A DNA stretch of 64,000 nt from Capillidium heterosporum (taxonomy: Eukaryota > Entomophthoromycota > Entomophthoromycetes > Entomophthorales > Capillidiaceae): positions 1,364,001-1,428,000 of the forward strand of contig WBMQ01000007.1 of NCBI GenBank assembly GCA_016630905.1, read 5' to 3'. Position 1 is the first letter of the stretch, and the number at the start of each line of letters is the position of its first letter. A model generated the notes under the pieces. The model was given only the letters and a program-made list of their open reading frames with translations. It ran no database searches and was not told the origin of the DNA. This document shows, in pieces, positions 23,124 through 37,100 of the stretch. A program made the translations under genes and the position numbers.

Positions 23124-24030
23124 ATGAAACTTTTCCTTATCCTATTAGCTGGCATCACCTTTGTCCACTTTCCTTCAACTATCAAAACTCCAAAACAAGA
23201 ACAAGTGAAAATAGTCAGCAACTTCCCAGCAGTAGGTAAAAGTAAGTTACCTGATATTAGTGATGTAGCTAGATTCGCTTACTCTGCTACTACTTCCTTA
23301 TGTAACGACTTTCAACTAAAGACTTGTAATTACAAATCATGTTGGCAAGATAGTAGTTGAGATACTCAATTCTATGCAATAGTAGAGGATAAACTAGCTG
23401 GTACTCGTAGTTACATCGTCATCATTGAAAGTTGAAAAGAGATACCGGTAGTTTTTCGAGGCAGCACCATTTTGCAGAACGTTTTAGAGTTTATGGATGT
23501 CAAAGAAATCGATTACTTCTCTTATGTCCAGAATTTAGATATCAAAGTACATTCGGACGCTAAATTGGCAATATATTCTATAGCTAATGATCTGGTATTC
23601 AAGTTATAGATTAAAGTTATAGTTGTCGATCATTTGTTCGACGACATGTTTGCTTCATTAGGTTTACTTAGGATTAAACATAATTTGAATTTGGAGTGGT
23701 CGTGGCTTTCACTATATACCTATAGTCAGCTGCGAACAGGGAATTTGAAGTATGCTGAATTTTATGCTACTTTACCTATTATCTTGTCTAGAGGTGTTAA
23801 TTATAATGATGTTGCACCCCATGCTATATACGTTGGGCTAGAAGGTGCTTTCTTTCACCATTAGAATGAAGTGTTTATCAGTAACAAATTTGGTACTATG
23901 TACTGGTTATGTAGCCAAAATGTTATGGAGGACCCCGCTTGTTTCAATTCCATCTCAATGACTATGTACTCCAAGGAAACTCACTTTAAGTTCTTTAACA
24001 TAAACTTTGATGCTAAGCTGGCTTGCTGAA
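23124..24030 (+). pseudogene. Decayed secreted class 3 lipase
   Basis: The frame starts with a hydrophobic signal peptide (MKLFLILLAGITF) and then follows the fungal class 3 lipase plan: DISDVARFAYSA near the start, VVFRGST where the family has V-A-F-R-G-T, VVDHLFDDMFASLG where the family has the GHSLGG nucleophile elbow, LYTYSQLRTGN for LYTFGQPRTGN, and RGVNYNDVAPH for the catalytic Asp region. The nucleophile serine motif is lost and several in-frame stops interrupt the sequence (for example near 23359, 23433, 23607 and 23864). It is therefore a dead relative of a triacylglycerol lipase. Exons are hard to separate from decay. Confidence 0.75.
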
Positions 24031-26732
24031 GGTAGGTTGAAGTTTTTTACATTTAAATATATGTCATCTCCAGTACTATTATCTGCATTATATTACTATG
24101 GATATGGTTTCTAATAGGTACACAATTTTGTATAGGGTGGATTTCAGCAAGGCTTTGAAGTTTGCATACTTGAAAGCTTCATACCACCATTTTAATCTAT
24201 GAAAAGCAATATTATAAAACTTTTACTTTATGATATTAGTTAAATGTTACGACATATATTGGAATTAATCAAAATTGAAAAGAATTGGTAGGCAAATTTT
24301 TGTCAAAAAAGCGACAGGATCTTTGAATATCCAACATTTAAGTGAAGAATTTAAATATATGTGCAAGTAATCAGGCAATAGTGATGATTTATCAGGGCAA
24401 CTATAGTGTATTAGAGCTTGGTTGTAACACTAAATTATGTAGGATTTGTGCTCTAATATGTGAGAGTTTGATCCTAAAGGCGTCTTTAATCTAAAACCTT
24501 TATCTGCTTATAAATACAGTACAGCCATCAATTTGTGGAAGCAATAGTGGTATTCTTCACATGAAATGATTTCAATAATTTAAAAAAATAAAAAATATAG
24601 TTGGCTAGCTTGAAAAAATTACCTACGAGTTGGTAATTGTACTGTATACCTCGATAAGTGTTGGAATCGTTACTCAGTGCCGATGAAATACTATACTTTT
24701 AAAATCTGATAGAAAGCTCACCAAAATTCAAGACGGCAATATTCTATACCATGTTTACTACTATCTTTAGTTGCTGACAAATTATAGCTTTTACATATAC
24801 TTATTCAAGTATACCCAAAAGACTATTCTCTAGAAAGGCGAAATGCAGTTCAAGATTTCAGCATTACATAATGTTCATTTGAGTGTCGGTACTTATGGTA
24901 AGCCTATTGCTAGGCTAAACTTTAGGTCGAAGTTGGCAAGTCTAACTACAAATATATTAGTTTGGAAGGATAAACTGTTTTCCCAAGGTGTAAATGCCAC
25001 TTTTTGAACTTGAACAGCACTATAGGTAGAATGGAATTATACTGTGATAAAAAACCTGAAATGTTAAATATAGTAACTCTGCTGGCAATTGGAATTAAAG
25101 AATGTACATCTATAGACTCTTAATAATAGAAGTTGGAACATACTGTGTCCAAGCACTACCGTATTAAAATTTACAAGCATATACTAATAATTTACCTAAT
25201 ATATTTCAAATATTTTGTAATAGATTTTTAAAGTGGCAAAAGCTGGATAAGGCAAAATTTGGCCAAGTTCAATTCCCTATAGTTGGATCACATGGGTTGG
25301 CAGCTTTAACTAACAGGTCATCAATTTTCCATATAGGAACTTTTAAACTCCTCTAAGCTACTTGGCAACGGAACTGTAACATATCTATATACTAGATAGG
25401 ATAATGGGGACTATAGTAGCATAAAACCTACCCTTTATACTTTTATAGTTAGTGTGAAATTTCTGAATATTCTCGTTCCCAAACTCAACTTCCTCAATAT
25501 ATTACTGTAGAACAACACTAGCATCCATTTGGAAAACTAGAATGCAATATATGTAGCTAATATATATTGAGAGGAACATACATTCTAAAGGTTCCTAGAA
25601 ATTATTAAATCATATCAGTATAGTATAAGGTGGCAAATCTAATACACTATATGAAACCGAGCTTTTCAAGTATAAAACAAATTAACTTTAATGAAATTTA
25701 ATAACATCTAAAACAGTGACTTTGTAACTACATTTCAATTCAAAGTTAAAAGCATCAGATACGGGTGACTTTTGAGATGAACATTTAATTATATAGGGTC
25801 CAAAAGAGCAACCTATTGCCCCTCTAGGTTTCAAAAGAGCATCTAGCATCAAAATAAACTACAAGACCCATTCATTTGATACCGCTACAAAAGAGGTAGG
25901 GGCTAGGGTCAAAAATATTGTCATAGATGCCTTTTTAAAAGATGAAAAGGGTTAATATCAAAAGAACATGGACAAGTCCGATAGCCTGTAAATGGGATTA
26001 CTAACAGTAAATGCTGCTATTCAACCATGTTTATAAATTTGAGGATGGGCTTGGCACTACATGTTGGCGTTGAATTTACAACAATCTTTAGACAGAATTT
26101 CCTGTTTCTACAACTTGTAGAGCACGTTAGCACAACTATCTAAAGCTGAAGCAAAAAGTAAACATAGGTAAGTTAAAATCAGAATCCACCCCACTTAAAT
26201 AAAACACAAGCAAATTTGATATGCAATGACAGTAACTTGTAAGAAAATCCAAACTAAATGGAAATTACAATCCAAAACGACAAATTTTACAAGGATTTAT
26301 ATTTTATTTTAGAAAGGAAAAGGCGTTAGCCAGAACACTTGATCCAACCGAAAGAATATATATAACGAAAGGAACGTTTTCTTAACATTAGAAGGAAATA
26401 ATTACAGAGGAAGGTTAGTATAAGTTAAAAGGGAGGTGGGTAGAACGTAACTATGTCAGCTTTAAGCTTCCAACCAAGTGTCAGGTCAACTGAAACTTTT
26501 AGGAAGCCAAAAGACCGACATCCGAACTTTTAAAAGGGTAGGGACGGTCCAAGGAAGGAAACCCATAACCGTACAAAAGCATCCTTAGAAAACAACACCA
26601 TAAACATTAAAGAGATGATAGCCAGATCAGCTTTTCCAAGGTAGAAGGTCAAGGAAGACTAAAGAGTGACTTAAGATGGGTTGGGCAGAAGTAGTAAGAA
26701 GGCCGAGCCATAACTTTTATAAATAGAGGGAA
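24031..26732. other. Gene-poor region with possible decayed coding sequence
   Basis: No intact gene. Near 24870-25010 a stretch reads as protein-like sequence (LSVGTYGKPIARLNFRSKL and following) and then breaks down. It may be another pseudogene of unknown family. The rest is AT-rich and featureless to me. Confidence 0.4.
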
Positions 26733-27002
26733 TTAGTTGGAGGGAATTAGGGACTGGCGGAATTGCCGCCGCCTCTGCATCATCTCAATTAGGGAAGGGT
26801 AGAAGGAGGTGCGGTCGTAATCTTCCTTGGCGTAGGTGTAGGATACCTTTTCAAACCTAGAGAACCTAACGTTCTTCTTTTTGACTTGGACGTCGTCGAT
26901 TGAGGGTTGTTTGGTATCGAGGTCTATGGAGTCGGTAGGTTCTAGGAATAGAGTACGGCTGGCGTCGAAAAGTTCGATTGGGTTCGATGCTACTAATGCC
27001 AT
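26733..27002 (-). CDS. Small conserved-looking protein with VRFSRF motif
   Basis: An 89-residue single-exon frame with a good start (ATG at 27002). The C-terminal half reads KKKNVRFSRFEKVSYTYAKED followed by YDRTSFYPS. The segment KNVRF fits the RVxF consensus for protein phosphatase 1 docking, and the TYxxxDYDR phrase resembles short motifs seen in fungal proteins of unknown function. It is flanked by decayed sequence on both sides yet remains open and compositionally gene-like. Function is not known. The PP1 link is inference only. Confidence 0.55.
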   Translation of the reverse strand: MALVASNPIELFDASRTLFLEPTDSIDLDTKQPSIDDVQVKKKNVRFSRFEKVSYTYAKEDYDRTSFYPSLIEMMQRRRQFRQSLIPSN

Positions 27003-27324
27003 TATAGGTAGTGGAAGCTGGGTAGATTATTTTGTAAGGTTGGGTGCTAAGGTATCTAAAGCGTTATTGACCGTTGCTAAGACTGGTATAGGAGTCGTAA
27101 CGAATATGGATCTAGTTCTAATGATGAAAGTGGAGATTGGATACCGCACGTTCGCTTTATCGCTTTGCCTTTCGCTTCACTTTCTTTTGAGCTGTAGTTG
27201 GTAGGCGGTCTCAAGTTCTACGAGTTTGTTGATTTGGGTAAAAGGTGAAAATTTTTAATTTGGGTTGCAAGCTGCCTTTTATAAGCTCTCTTTGATACTT
27301 GTAATTTGCTAGGTCGAGTTTAAC

Positions 27325-28650
27325 TTGATCGAGCTAACTTTAGAATCGGTTATAGTTTGGACGCCAATTTGGAAATTAGGGCACTTGGGATTGTGGCCTC
27401 AAAGTAGGATGATAATTCGGTATTTCATCAAGTTGGGTTGTTCTTACCCTATTTATAAAGCTGGCGTTGGTTGGGTTTTATTGAAACAGGTTATAAATGG
27501 GAACTTTAATTTGTATACCAATGATGCCTTAAACACTTGGTGCCGGTCGAATAGTGATAATCGTGTCAATCTATTGGATTGTTTAAGGAGAAATTGCTGA
27601 GGTTAGACCAATGGGTTTTAGGTTTCATTGGCTTGGTACGTAAATTTAGTGAACTGCATTCCAACAATGCTGCAAATATAAGCAATCCGTTCTGTGGGTA
27701 AAGGTCCGTCTATTGTAAATAGTGGATTGGCCCAAAACTGGGGATAAATGAAATCAGTTCCATTCTGTGATTATGGTTTAGCAATAAATGGAATTGGGTC
27801 GGTACTAACATTTCACCCGCACCTCACAACTAAAGGTGCAAGGTGGATCCTTATGTCAAATGATCGCTTGGCAATATTTGGTTACAGCATGTTGGGATTA
27901 TTTGTAATAACGTTGTAGCATGGCATACCAGTATGGGAGAAACGTTGATGGTTTGGTAACTAGTATATCCGGTAAAGGAATCCATTTTGGAACATTTACT
28001 CAATTGGAAACTATGAAGCAATTTATTGAAATATGGCAAATTTATGCTTGTAGGAACTTTGGCAGCCTTTCTCTTATAAGTCCGATGGGAGGTGCTTCTA
28101 TAAAAGCTAAAGGAACTGTAACTTTGGTGGAAATTAGACCTTTCATTTAACCTCAATCAATCATAGCACACATCCACCGAAGCTTGATAATAGTAAAACC
28201 TGATTGGTGTAAAGTCCGTCCAAAGGGTGGACTTGGCAATGGCAAGAATTCTCTAGTGCAATTTATTCAATCAAACTGCATTGTTAATTGGGTGTCAGCT
28301 ACATTCTTAATTGCAAGCTTAACTTATAAAGTAAAAACTCGACAAGTCTATGGAAAGGTGTTTATTAATGGTAGTGGATATCTGATAGATTTGGGATATC
28401 AACATGCTGGTCTTGTCAACTACTACACCAACAGTTTACTGGCATATGGTATTAGTTTTCGAGGTTAAAAGCCTGGAAAAGTCATTTACGATGGTAAAGC
28501 TAAACTCGAAATTGCATTTTTCTTCTAGGCTGCATTTTCAAATTTCGCTGAGGACTTGCCATCGGTTAGACTTTATCCTGCAAAAGGATCCATACTATCA
28601 ACTACGGACCAATTATAAACCTGGATAGCACACTATGAGCCAGGAATTAT
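27325..28650 (+). pseudogene. Decayed coding sequence of unknown family
   Basis: Several short plus-strand frames (about 27325-27600, 27740-27910, 27920-28150, 28184-28468) have higher GC and protein-like composition than the surrounding DNA, for example GKVFINGSGYLIDLGYQHAG. They are interrupted repeatedly by stops and shifts. They do not match a family I recognise. Most likely the remains of one or more genes, possibly secreted proteins like the lipase nearby. Confidence 0.35.
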
Positions 28651-31600
28651 AAAAGCTAAATGAAACGGCCAACTTGTTCGAAATTGCTGCCACAAATTAT
28701 ATTCAAATTTTGGATTTGAAATAAAGACCAAGTTGCACTTGAGATTATCTAAATTGGATGAGTAATGTGGATTTGTAATGGAATGCGATAAACTTCCAGC
28801 AGTTATGGGTTTACCCCCCTATTGGATCTTACAAACGTAGCCTATGACATGTCGATATGGCCTATATTTTCAGCCAACCGATTTTACTTGGCCAAACCAA
28901 TTCTTGAAAGATAAACTACAAACTTGGTCCGCTCAATTTAATTATACTTTACAGAGACCTAAATATATACGATCTAGAAACGCTATACTTATAAAAGACC
29001 GATTGCCGAGTGGGTGTACATAGCGCTTAATAATATACTAGATATGTCTTTCTAATCCTGAAGCCTCTCAAGCACCCCAATACCGATCTTGCCTCCCAAT
29101 CATCTTATAGTTTTCATACCACTTTATAGTGATAAAAGTTGTACAATTTTCTTTGGAATCGAGATGATGTTATCGAGATACTCGGAACAATCCATCTAAA
29201 CACCTAATGTAATCGAGCTGCTGATTGATGACTTCAATTATCAATTTGTATTTGAACCTTCTATCTATAACTACCTTATAGGGTAACGGCAATTCGATAC
29301 ATTTACAGCTTCTAGATCTGATGTTTGGAATCTTTTGCTATACATGAAAGTCCAATGATAAATTGAAGTAACGGATCCTATAGTAATGGTGCATGGAGGT
29401 AGATCTTTTATTTTAACAGTGCTTACTTAAGGTGCTCTTAGTATAGTTGACGGTGTATTATGTAAAGTGAAAATGGTAGTTGCAGTCACGTTTCTAAAAT
29501 ATTTATTAGCTGTACTTGGTACAATTCAATTTATATTGTTGGAATAGGGTCAATAAAATTTGAAATTCCGTATAGGTGGTTGAAATTTTAGCTACATTTT
29601 CAAAATATATCAAATATATTGGCTTACTGCAATCTATAAAAGAGAGGAGTTATAGTATATCTAGATAAAATTGAACTAGATTGCGTTTACTAACTATGCG
29701 TAATAAAAGTTCTTGAAAATGTATGATATTAGGAATAGTATATTTACAAAGCATATATTGCAACTCTATCTAAAGAGTGAAGTTTATAGACAAGTGAAGA
29801 TTTCTGCTCAAATGTATACCATTTTAAAGCTATAATTGACTATCAATCTATTCGAGGTATTGAACTCTTTTAGGATATTATATACACACCCAACTATAGT
29901 TGCTGTTTCACTGATAGTAAGAAAGAAATTATTAGCCATTACTAATGACTGTGTAAAGGTATAGCTTGAATGGTAATTGACATAATCCTTCCCTTATCTA
30001 TGGTAGGTTATCCTGTAACTAAGTCAATTTTCAAATCCCAAAGTAAAGGCTTTCAAGCAAATTGTCAACAGAGTAAATTACTATATTACCATCTATGAGA
30101 ATCTATCTTTCCTTGTTAATCGCAATCAAAAAGGTCTTAATCCTCCACATCTGTAATTTCTCGATCATTAAATACTCCTATACATATGTTGAAAATACCT
30201 TATAAGCTTTGAAAGCTAAAGCTAAAACATTTCAAATTCTATCTCAAATGCCCTATTAAAGTATATTGTAAACTTAACCTTCCTATATACAAAAAATGAT
30301 ATATATTATTAAGAATCTAAGCATATATTTACCATATCTTGATTGAGCAAGTTTAGTTACATTACAAGAGTAGCAATCACATATACCCTAGGTGTAATAC
30401 CTTTTAAACGAACCGTACCTTCATACGTATCCCTTTATATTTACTTTTAGCACTAGTCTAGATCGTACATCAGTTGTATAAGGTATAGTAGGCTTAACCA
30501 AGCTGACAAAGAACAAAGATACACATTCTTTGTTAAAGTTTATAAAAGCGTTAATAATCAGATATTGTTAAAAATGAATTTACCATTCTACTAAAGTAAA
30601 GTTTGCCCTGTAGAGCTAATACTGTTTATTTAACTGGAGTATATCTCTAAAAATTATTTTTTAGTACTCTAATATCTGTATACTGTGTTAAATTAACTAT
30701 CTAAGGTCATTAAATATCGGAAAGCCTGGGTTTAACTAACTTGATCAACTGGGCATCTTTTCATTCACATATACGAATACTATATATTTAAGTTTAAGTA
30801 AACACAGTAACTAATATATATCCAACTTTCTTTCTAAAATGCGAATTATTAAGCTATTAAATACTATTCTTGAAGGTGAATACCTAGATTGTATCAATAT
30901 TTATCAAAAATGAACATTAGTATTAACGACTAATCCGCTTTTGATTTTGATTTTGATTTTATATACCACTATTGTACTGTTAAGCTAATATAATATACAT
31001 CACTACCATCCATCTAAGCTACCAGTAGTTTCATACCTTTCAGTCAAGGCTATACCATTTAGTACTTTCTCATTACACAAGTGATCCAAAGTACATTGTC
31101 TTCTGCATCCCTGATTGTATCCATAAAGCCTACAATTTAACTCTAAACTAATATAAAAATAACTTTGATAGATATATGATTTCCTACCAAGATTCGATAT
31201 AGAATAAAAAACAAATTTAAGGCTCGAATCACTGCATAAAGGATACAATAAACTTTATAAAATATACTTTAGAATGTTTTTGCTTCAATTTTGAAATATG
31301 ATTTTATTAAACTTGATATATAAATGTATAAGTAAACCTTAATCGACACTCATCTATCATTAAATTATTGATATCAATACAGTTTAATAGTACAATATGT
31401 CATCTTATTACCAAAGAATGTGATGCGAATTAGTACAGGATAGGATAGAGGAGCTAAAATCACAAGCAATATATAATGTAAATATTATGATACTATAGTG
31501 TTAAAAGTCTGTATGAAAGTCTTTATATGCATTACAAGTAAATTTATAGTAGAAGTATATATTGTATCTATATAGGGTTTTAAAATGGTTTGTTGTTTAA

Positions 31601-31904
31601 AGGAGAATGGCCATTCATAGAGAAAGCTTGTACAAAGAGATGGCGGATGGTAGATTGCCATATTTCGGCAAAGCTGGTTAAAATTATTGACTAGCTTTAC
31701 TAATCATTTTATCCAAAGCCTACCTTGGGTCTCATCCGGGTCGGGACGCTTTACTTTTATAGTAAACCCGCTGCGTAAACGACCAAACCTATTCCTAAAG
31801 CTGCGCAACTGCAGTCAGCAGCCATTCAAATAGAAACTTGAACTCCAGTTTCTACATTTTTAATCAGAATCCTTGAGTTTAGCAGCATAAAAAATTCGAT
31901 ACCC
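28651..31904. other. AT-rich gene-poor DNA
   Basis: About 3.2 kb with no supportable gene. GC-richer patches near 28800-29400 may be further decayed coding sequence but give no recognisable protein. The final 300 bases are the presumed promoter of the VMS1 gene. Confidence 0.5.
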
Positions 31905-34013
31905 ATGAGTACCAAGGACAAAACCAGCAGCAAGAAGGAAAAGCCACTACAAAGCAAGCTCCTCTTCGAACTCGACAGCAAATTCTTTACAAGCTTGACA
32001 GGGGTATGGCAGCTCAACAATCCATTGGAAGAAAATGAAGATAAATCAGTAGAGGCTGAGAAGGAAGAATCCGTTGAACCTAAAGAGATAAATCTATCAT
32101 GTAAGTTGTGCGAAATAGCCAAGTTCGATACCCAGCAGGAACATAGGAATCACTTCAAGTCAGAGTGGCACAAGTTCAACTTGACCAATCCACCGATTAG
32201 GTAAAGTCAAGCTATCAGAGACGGAATACGAAAAGGCGTTGGAAGGTAATTAAATTCATATTTATTTTATTGACATAAAATCGTAAAGAAAAATCAACAA
32301 CCAGTGACAGTGAATACTCCAGTTCATCGGAAAGTGAGTCGGAGTTGTACAAGCGCACTGCTACTCCAACCGTAGAATCTGAAGACGAAAACAAAGAGTT
32401 AACCAGCCCAAGCTTAAAGGCCAATCAACTTAAAAAGCTCGATCGAACTACTAGAAATTTGGTTACCTTACCTCTAACCTGGTACAAGCAAACTGACAAT
32501 GACCAACTGTTTGGTATCTACAACTGCCTCTTGAATTCTAACCCTAACTGGCCGGAACAGTTGACTTCAAGCCTCAACGACTTACGTACCCAGTACTGGA
32601 CTTTTATAATGCTGGGTGGGGGTTACTTCGCTATGGCCGTCTATGATAACTCCAAGTTCGATTTGAAAAACATGAAACCCAGTCTGGTGATGCACAAGAC
32701 GATAAAGAAGTACACGACCCGTAAGAAGCAGGGTGGAGGTCAGGGTGCCAACGACAACAAGCAAGGGAATGCCAAATCGGTAGGTTCCAATTTACGACGC
32801 CAGATGGAGGCGGCTCTAGTTGAAGAGGTCCGGGAGTTGATGGATCAGAGCCAGATGCTCGTAAACAAAAGTAGTAAGGTTTTCGTACGAGCTACTAGCC
32901 GTAATGGTAAAACCTTATTCGACTACGAAGAGGCAGTCCTCAAGCGTGAAGACTCCAAGCTGATGAGCCTGCCCTTTACGACGACACGACCTACCTTGCA
33001 CGAACTTACCCGATGCTACTTGGAATTGCTTCGACCCAAGTGGACCAAAATCCCCCAGATCGAACCGGATGCCTCTAATGACAAGAAAACTCTCGAAGCA
33101 CCAAAGATCAAATCTAAGGCCAGTTTACCACCGAAGTCCACAACCTTCCATAGTTAAGGAATTGAAATCGGAATCCAAGAAAAAAAGTACGAGTCAGGTA
33201 CAGATTGCAGCTGACGTTAAGTCCGCTCCTAAACCAGACAAGCAACTGCTTCGAACCTTCACTGTGCTGACCGACCTACTCAAGACAGACTCCAACCAGC
33301 GTTCCGATGAGACATCAACTCAGTTTCTCACTATCCTCAAGTCAAGCCCTGAACTGGAGGCTGATGTCAACCTACGCATCCCCAACCTCATTGGTAAGCC
33401 CACCCTCCTCCATCTGGCCGCCAAGCATAATCACATCCCATTGATCGACCAGCTCCTTGACTTAGGAGCCGACCCTTGCCTACTTACCTTGGATATCGAT
33501 AAATATACACCGTACCAAGCTACCAGCAACAAGAACGTCAAGATGGCATTCCGCATGTACCGTCATAAAAACCCCAGTAAATTTGACTGGGAGAAGGCTA
33601 AAGTAGCTTCCCCAGTATCTAGCCAAGAAGTTGAAGCCATCAAGCAGAAAGAGAAGGACAAGGCTAAAACCAAAAAGGCTAACTTGAAGGCTAAAGAAGA
33701 GACAAGGCAGAAGCTGCTGCAACCTATCATACCGGAGCGTAGTAGTCTAGTCGTGCCTAGTTTAAGCTCCGACAATCCCAGATTTGGATTTGGCTTTGGG
33801 GCTGTCGATCCCGTCATATCAAACAATAATACTTTTAATACACAGCATCAATTTGGGGCTAGTGCCATGACATCGGATGGTGGGTACAAGTTGGTAAATA
33901 GGCCGGTAGCATCTACCAGTGAAGCGGGAAAGAAGGTCCTGCCTGAGCATCGAGAGAAGATGCGATTGGCGGCTGAAGCTAGATTCAAAGCTAGCTCTCA
34001 AAACCAAAGTTGA
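31905..34013 (+). CDS. Vms1/ANKZF1 peptidyl-tRNA hydrolase of ribosome quality control
   Basis: Two exons, with an intron at 32246-32288. Domain order: C2H2 finger (CKLCEIAKFDTQQEHRNHF with a further H), VLRF1 domain with GGGYFAMAVYDN and the catalytic glutamine in QGGGQGANDNKQGNAKS, an ankyrin segment (TLLHLAAKHNHIPLIDQLL), and a C-terminal helix ending REKMRLAAEARFK that fits a p97/Cdc48-interacting VIM. Vms1 releases nascent chains from stalled 60S subunits. Two +1 frame changes lie in the gene: ATT-A-GGT at 32196-32202, just after the zinc finger, and one between the VLRF1 and ankyrin parts, best placed at CAT-A-GTT (33149-33155). The protein is well conserved on both sides of each. A splice event at the GTAAAG at 32201 was tested and does not restore the downstream frame. 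Confidence 0.85.
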
Positions 34014-34123
34014 AAAAGATTGTAGTTTAGATAAGTTAATGTTGAAAGTATAAAGCTTTAATGAATAATAAATCTAGATAGATAACCCTTTTTAACTTGT
34101 AACTTTATTTTGCTTGTAAAATT

Positions 34124-37100
34124 TCAGTTTTTTAGCACTATATCTTTGATTGAATCTTTGAGATCTAATAACAGGGCCCTGACTAAAAACTGGTTGGTGG
34201 CCTTCAGCTCGATTACTAGTTCCAGGCTGTCTACAATCTCATCTTTACTCCCACCGCCTAACTTGACTAAGCCGACTATAGGATCACCGAATACGGTGCA
34301 GCCAAATAGAGAAGCGGCTTGACCACCCAGCCGCTCTACAACTTTCAATTCAATACTACCACTTACCACATTGTCGACTAGGCTATCGAAGCTATTTTTG
34401 AGAGAGTCACTAGGACAGGGGTACGGCAACTTGAAGATTAGGGATTCAACGTTGCCGTAGGCAAAGTTTTTGGGATTGGAGGTAACTAGATCTTCGAATT
34501 TTTGGGGAGTCATCGGTTCCTAACTTGGCTATAGGGATCATCCAAGCCTTGGAGGGAATCTTTAACTCGAAATTCAAGCTTCGTTTGGCGGGTACCGATC
34601 CCTACATAAAAAGCTTAATACAAATTGAAAAGGTAAAAGCTTACCGGTTGGTAGTAGTTCAAGACTCCCCTCAAGTTTAAGCCACTGCCCTACTTTAGTC
34701 ATATCATCAGGAGTCAACTTGAGTCTTACGTCGTCACTCCGTTTGGGAGTTAAAGTCCCATTCAACTTGACCGTGTTCCATAAGTCTAGCCCTTGGCACT
34801 GCACCTCGTTGTTGCGATCAAATACTAATTCAGCTCCTTCCAGATCCTGATTAGTCGAGATGTTGCTTAATTGGAAGGTGGCGGTAGTACTGCCTTCGTC
34901 ACTCCCCTCGTAGCTAACCATAAGCTGGGCAACGTTGTCTTCGACTAGGATTGCTAACTTTTCGTTGATTTCAGCGTGGAGTTTGAGATTGGAAGTCGAG
35001 GAGGTAGTTGGGTCTTCAGTGATAGGAGTCAACGATCCAAGTAGACCGTCAGTATTGGCGGGAGGATCTTTTGGGGCTGATTCCTCCTTGCGCTTACTTT
35101 TAGTTTTCTTGGATTTGGTTTCTTTCTTGGCTGGCGTACTCGTTACATCGGTTGTACCATCCAAATCAATTAAAGGCTTAACTCCCTTTTCCTTCTCCTT
35201 ATTCCTCTTCTTTTTAGGTTTGACAATAGCATCCTTCTTCTTACTCGTACCTTTAGACTTAGCTTGACTAGGTTCGGCGGGATATCTGTAGTCGGGGGAT
35301 TTGTAAGCTTCAATCTGAGGTAAACGCTCATTATCTTTTAGTGGTGTAGTAAGATCGATTTCTAGTAACGGTTCTTGGTTCACTTCTGGAGCTACGACAT
35401 CCTCATCCGTCAGTACAATTCCTTCTGGTAATTCTCCAGCATCGACGATTGGAGCTTGTACCATTGGCTCTGAATCATTCTTATTTCCTTTGCCTTTACC
35501 ACGTTTCTTCAGACTCTGACGCAGACTGTGACCGAGACGGACTGACTCCAGTTGTGCAGTCTTGAGCCATCTACCGGCTGTCTCGATACCTTGGCCTATG
35601 TCCAAATCTAACTGAACAACCGGAATAGAGTCAACGTCATCGACTTGGGCTACCTTTTGACTTAGGTTGTCGTCACTTGAGATCTCACCGATGTAGAATG
35701 GGTCGTTTTTGACACGTTGTTTGCGCTGAGCTTTACGGCGGTTACGAGCCAAAGTATCTTGACTGGCATCATCGACTGGAGATGGCTGGCCGGCCAGTTC
35801 TTGGAACAGGTCATCATCGTCTCCGACGTAAGTTGTCGACACTAGTTTAAAGGGGTTTGTGACACTTGACGATGAAGGTAGGTTAACGGGAGTGGGTTGT
35901 ATACCGATCCAGCTGTCTAAATCCAAATCCTCAGGTACCGGGATCTTACTTTGAGCCTTGGGAGCAACGGCATTAAGCTCATAGTCTTGGAAAAGAGCAC
36001 CTAGCTCGTTGAAGAGCTGATAGGCACTGCCAGGATTTTCGCTAATTTGAACGTCGATGAACTTGAGTAACTCGTAGAAGTTGCAGGCGCGTTCCTGTAG
36101 TTCCAAGTTATCAGAGTAAGTCAGCTGGTCTAATAGCTTGAGCAAGTTGGAAAGGAAGGTAGTCAGCTGGGTTGGTAAGGCTTCGGAAGACATTTGCAAA
36201 TTTAAAGTAGTAGCATAGGTAGCCAAGATTTTGAAGATGGCGTGCAGGTATACGATCTGAATTTCCGGTTCCAGATGGTGGGCACCTGATTGCTGCAGAT
36301 GGTTGAGGTAGATAATAGGAGTCAGCAAAAAGTTGGAGTACTCACCGCAGATCCAAGCAGCCGACCTAAGGACTTCAGCATTAGATTCAGGTAACCTGGC
36401 ATTCTCCAGTAACGAGGAGTCAGAAATTAATCGAGACATCATCTTGACCGAATATTGACGCACTGAACGGACACGAACTGAAACGTCCAAGATCTGTTCA
36501 GACAGTAGAGGACCAACTGCAACTTTAGAAACGTAAACCAGATCGACCAGGGTGGCCAAGTACCACTCAAAGTTGGTGACATTGGCGTATGTCTTATAGG
36601 AGCACATTTTTACGATGGATTCTACGACGAGACGGCGGTAGTTGGGGTCGGCTGCAAAGTTGTAAGTATTCTGGATTGAGTCGTTACTAGTGGATCCAAC
36701 ACCTACACCAACTGGAGATTCCAGATTGGAGACCTCTTCACCAACCAGATGCCCCATCAGCTTGTTTACAGTTTTAATCAACGAAGTTGAAGTCACCATT
36801 CCTGTGATCAGCTGCAAAGCACGAATACGGATCGAGTAGTCAAAGTCGTCGACACAAGCAAGTACTAAGGCACCATGTTCGACGACTAAATCAGGGCATA
36901 TGGGTAGTAGCTTCTCCAAGGCCAAAAGTCCGATGTATTTCAAATTCTGATCCTGATCTTCTAAAAAACATTTGAGTTTACCGGAGCACATGGCAGCTAA
37001 GGCCTGGCTGGATGGATCTAACTTGGCGTCGCTGGTTACAGTTAGGAATCCACCGGTGATAACGGTATAGATGCATTCGTACAGCAGTGACATAGCTGGT

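Noticed and set aside
32201-32287. An intron starting at GTAAAG to explain the VMS1 frame change
   Set aside because: It would leave the downstream exon in the wrong frame and remove conserved KVKLSETEYEKALE coding sequence.
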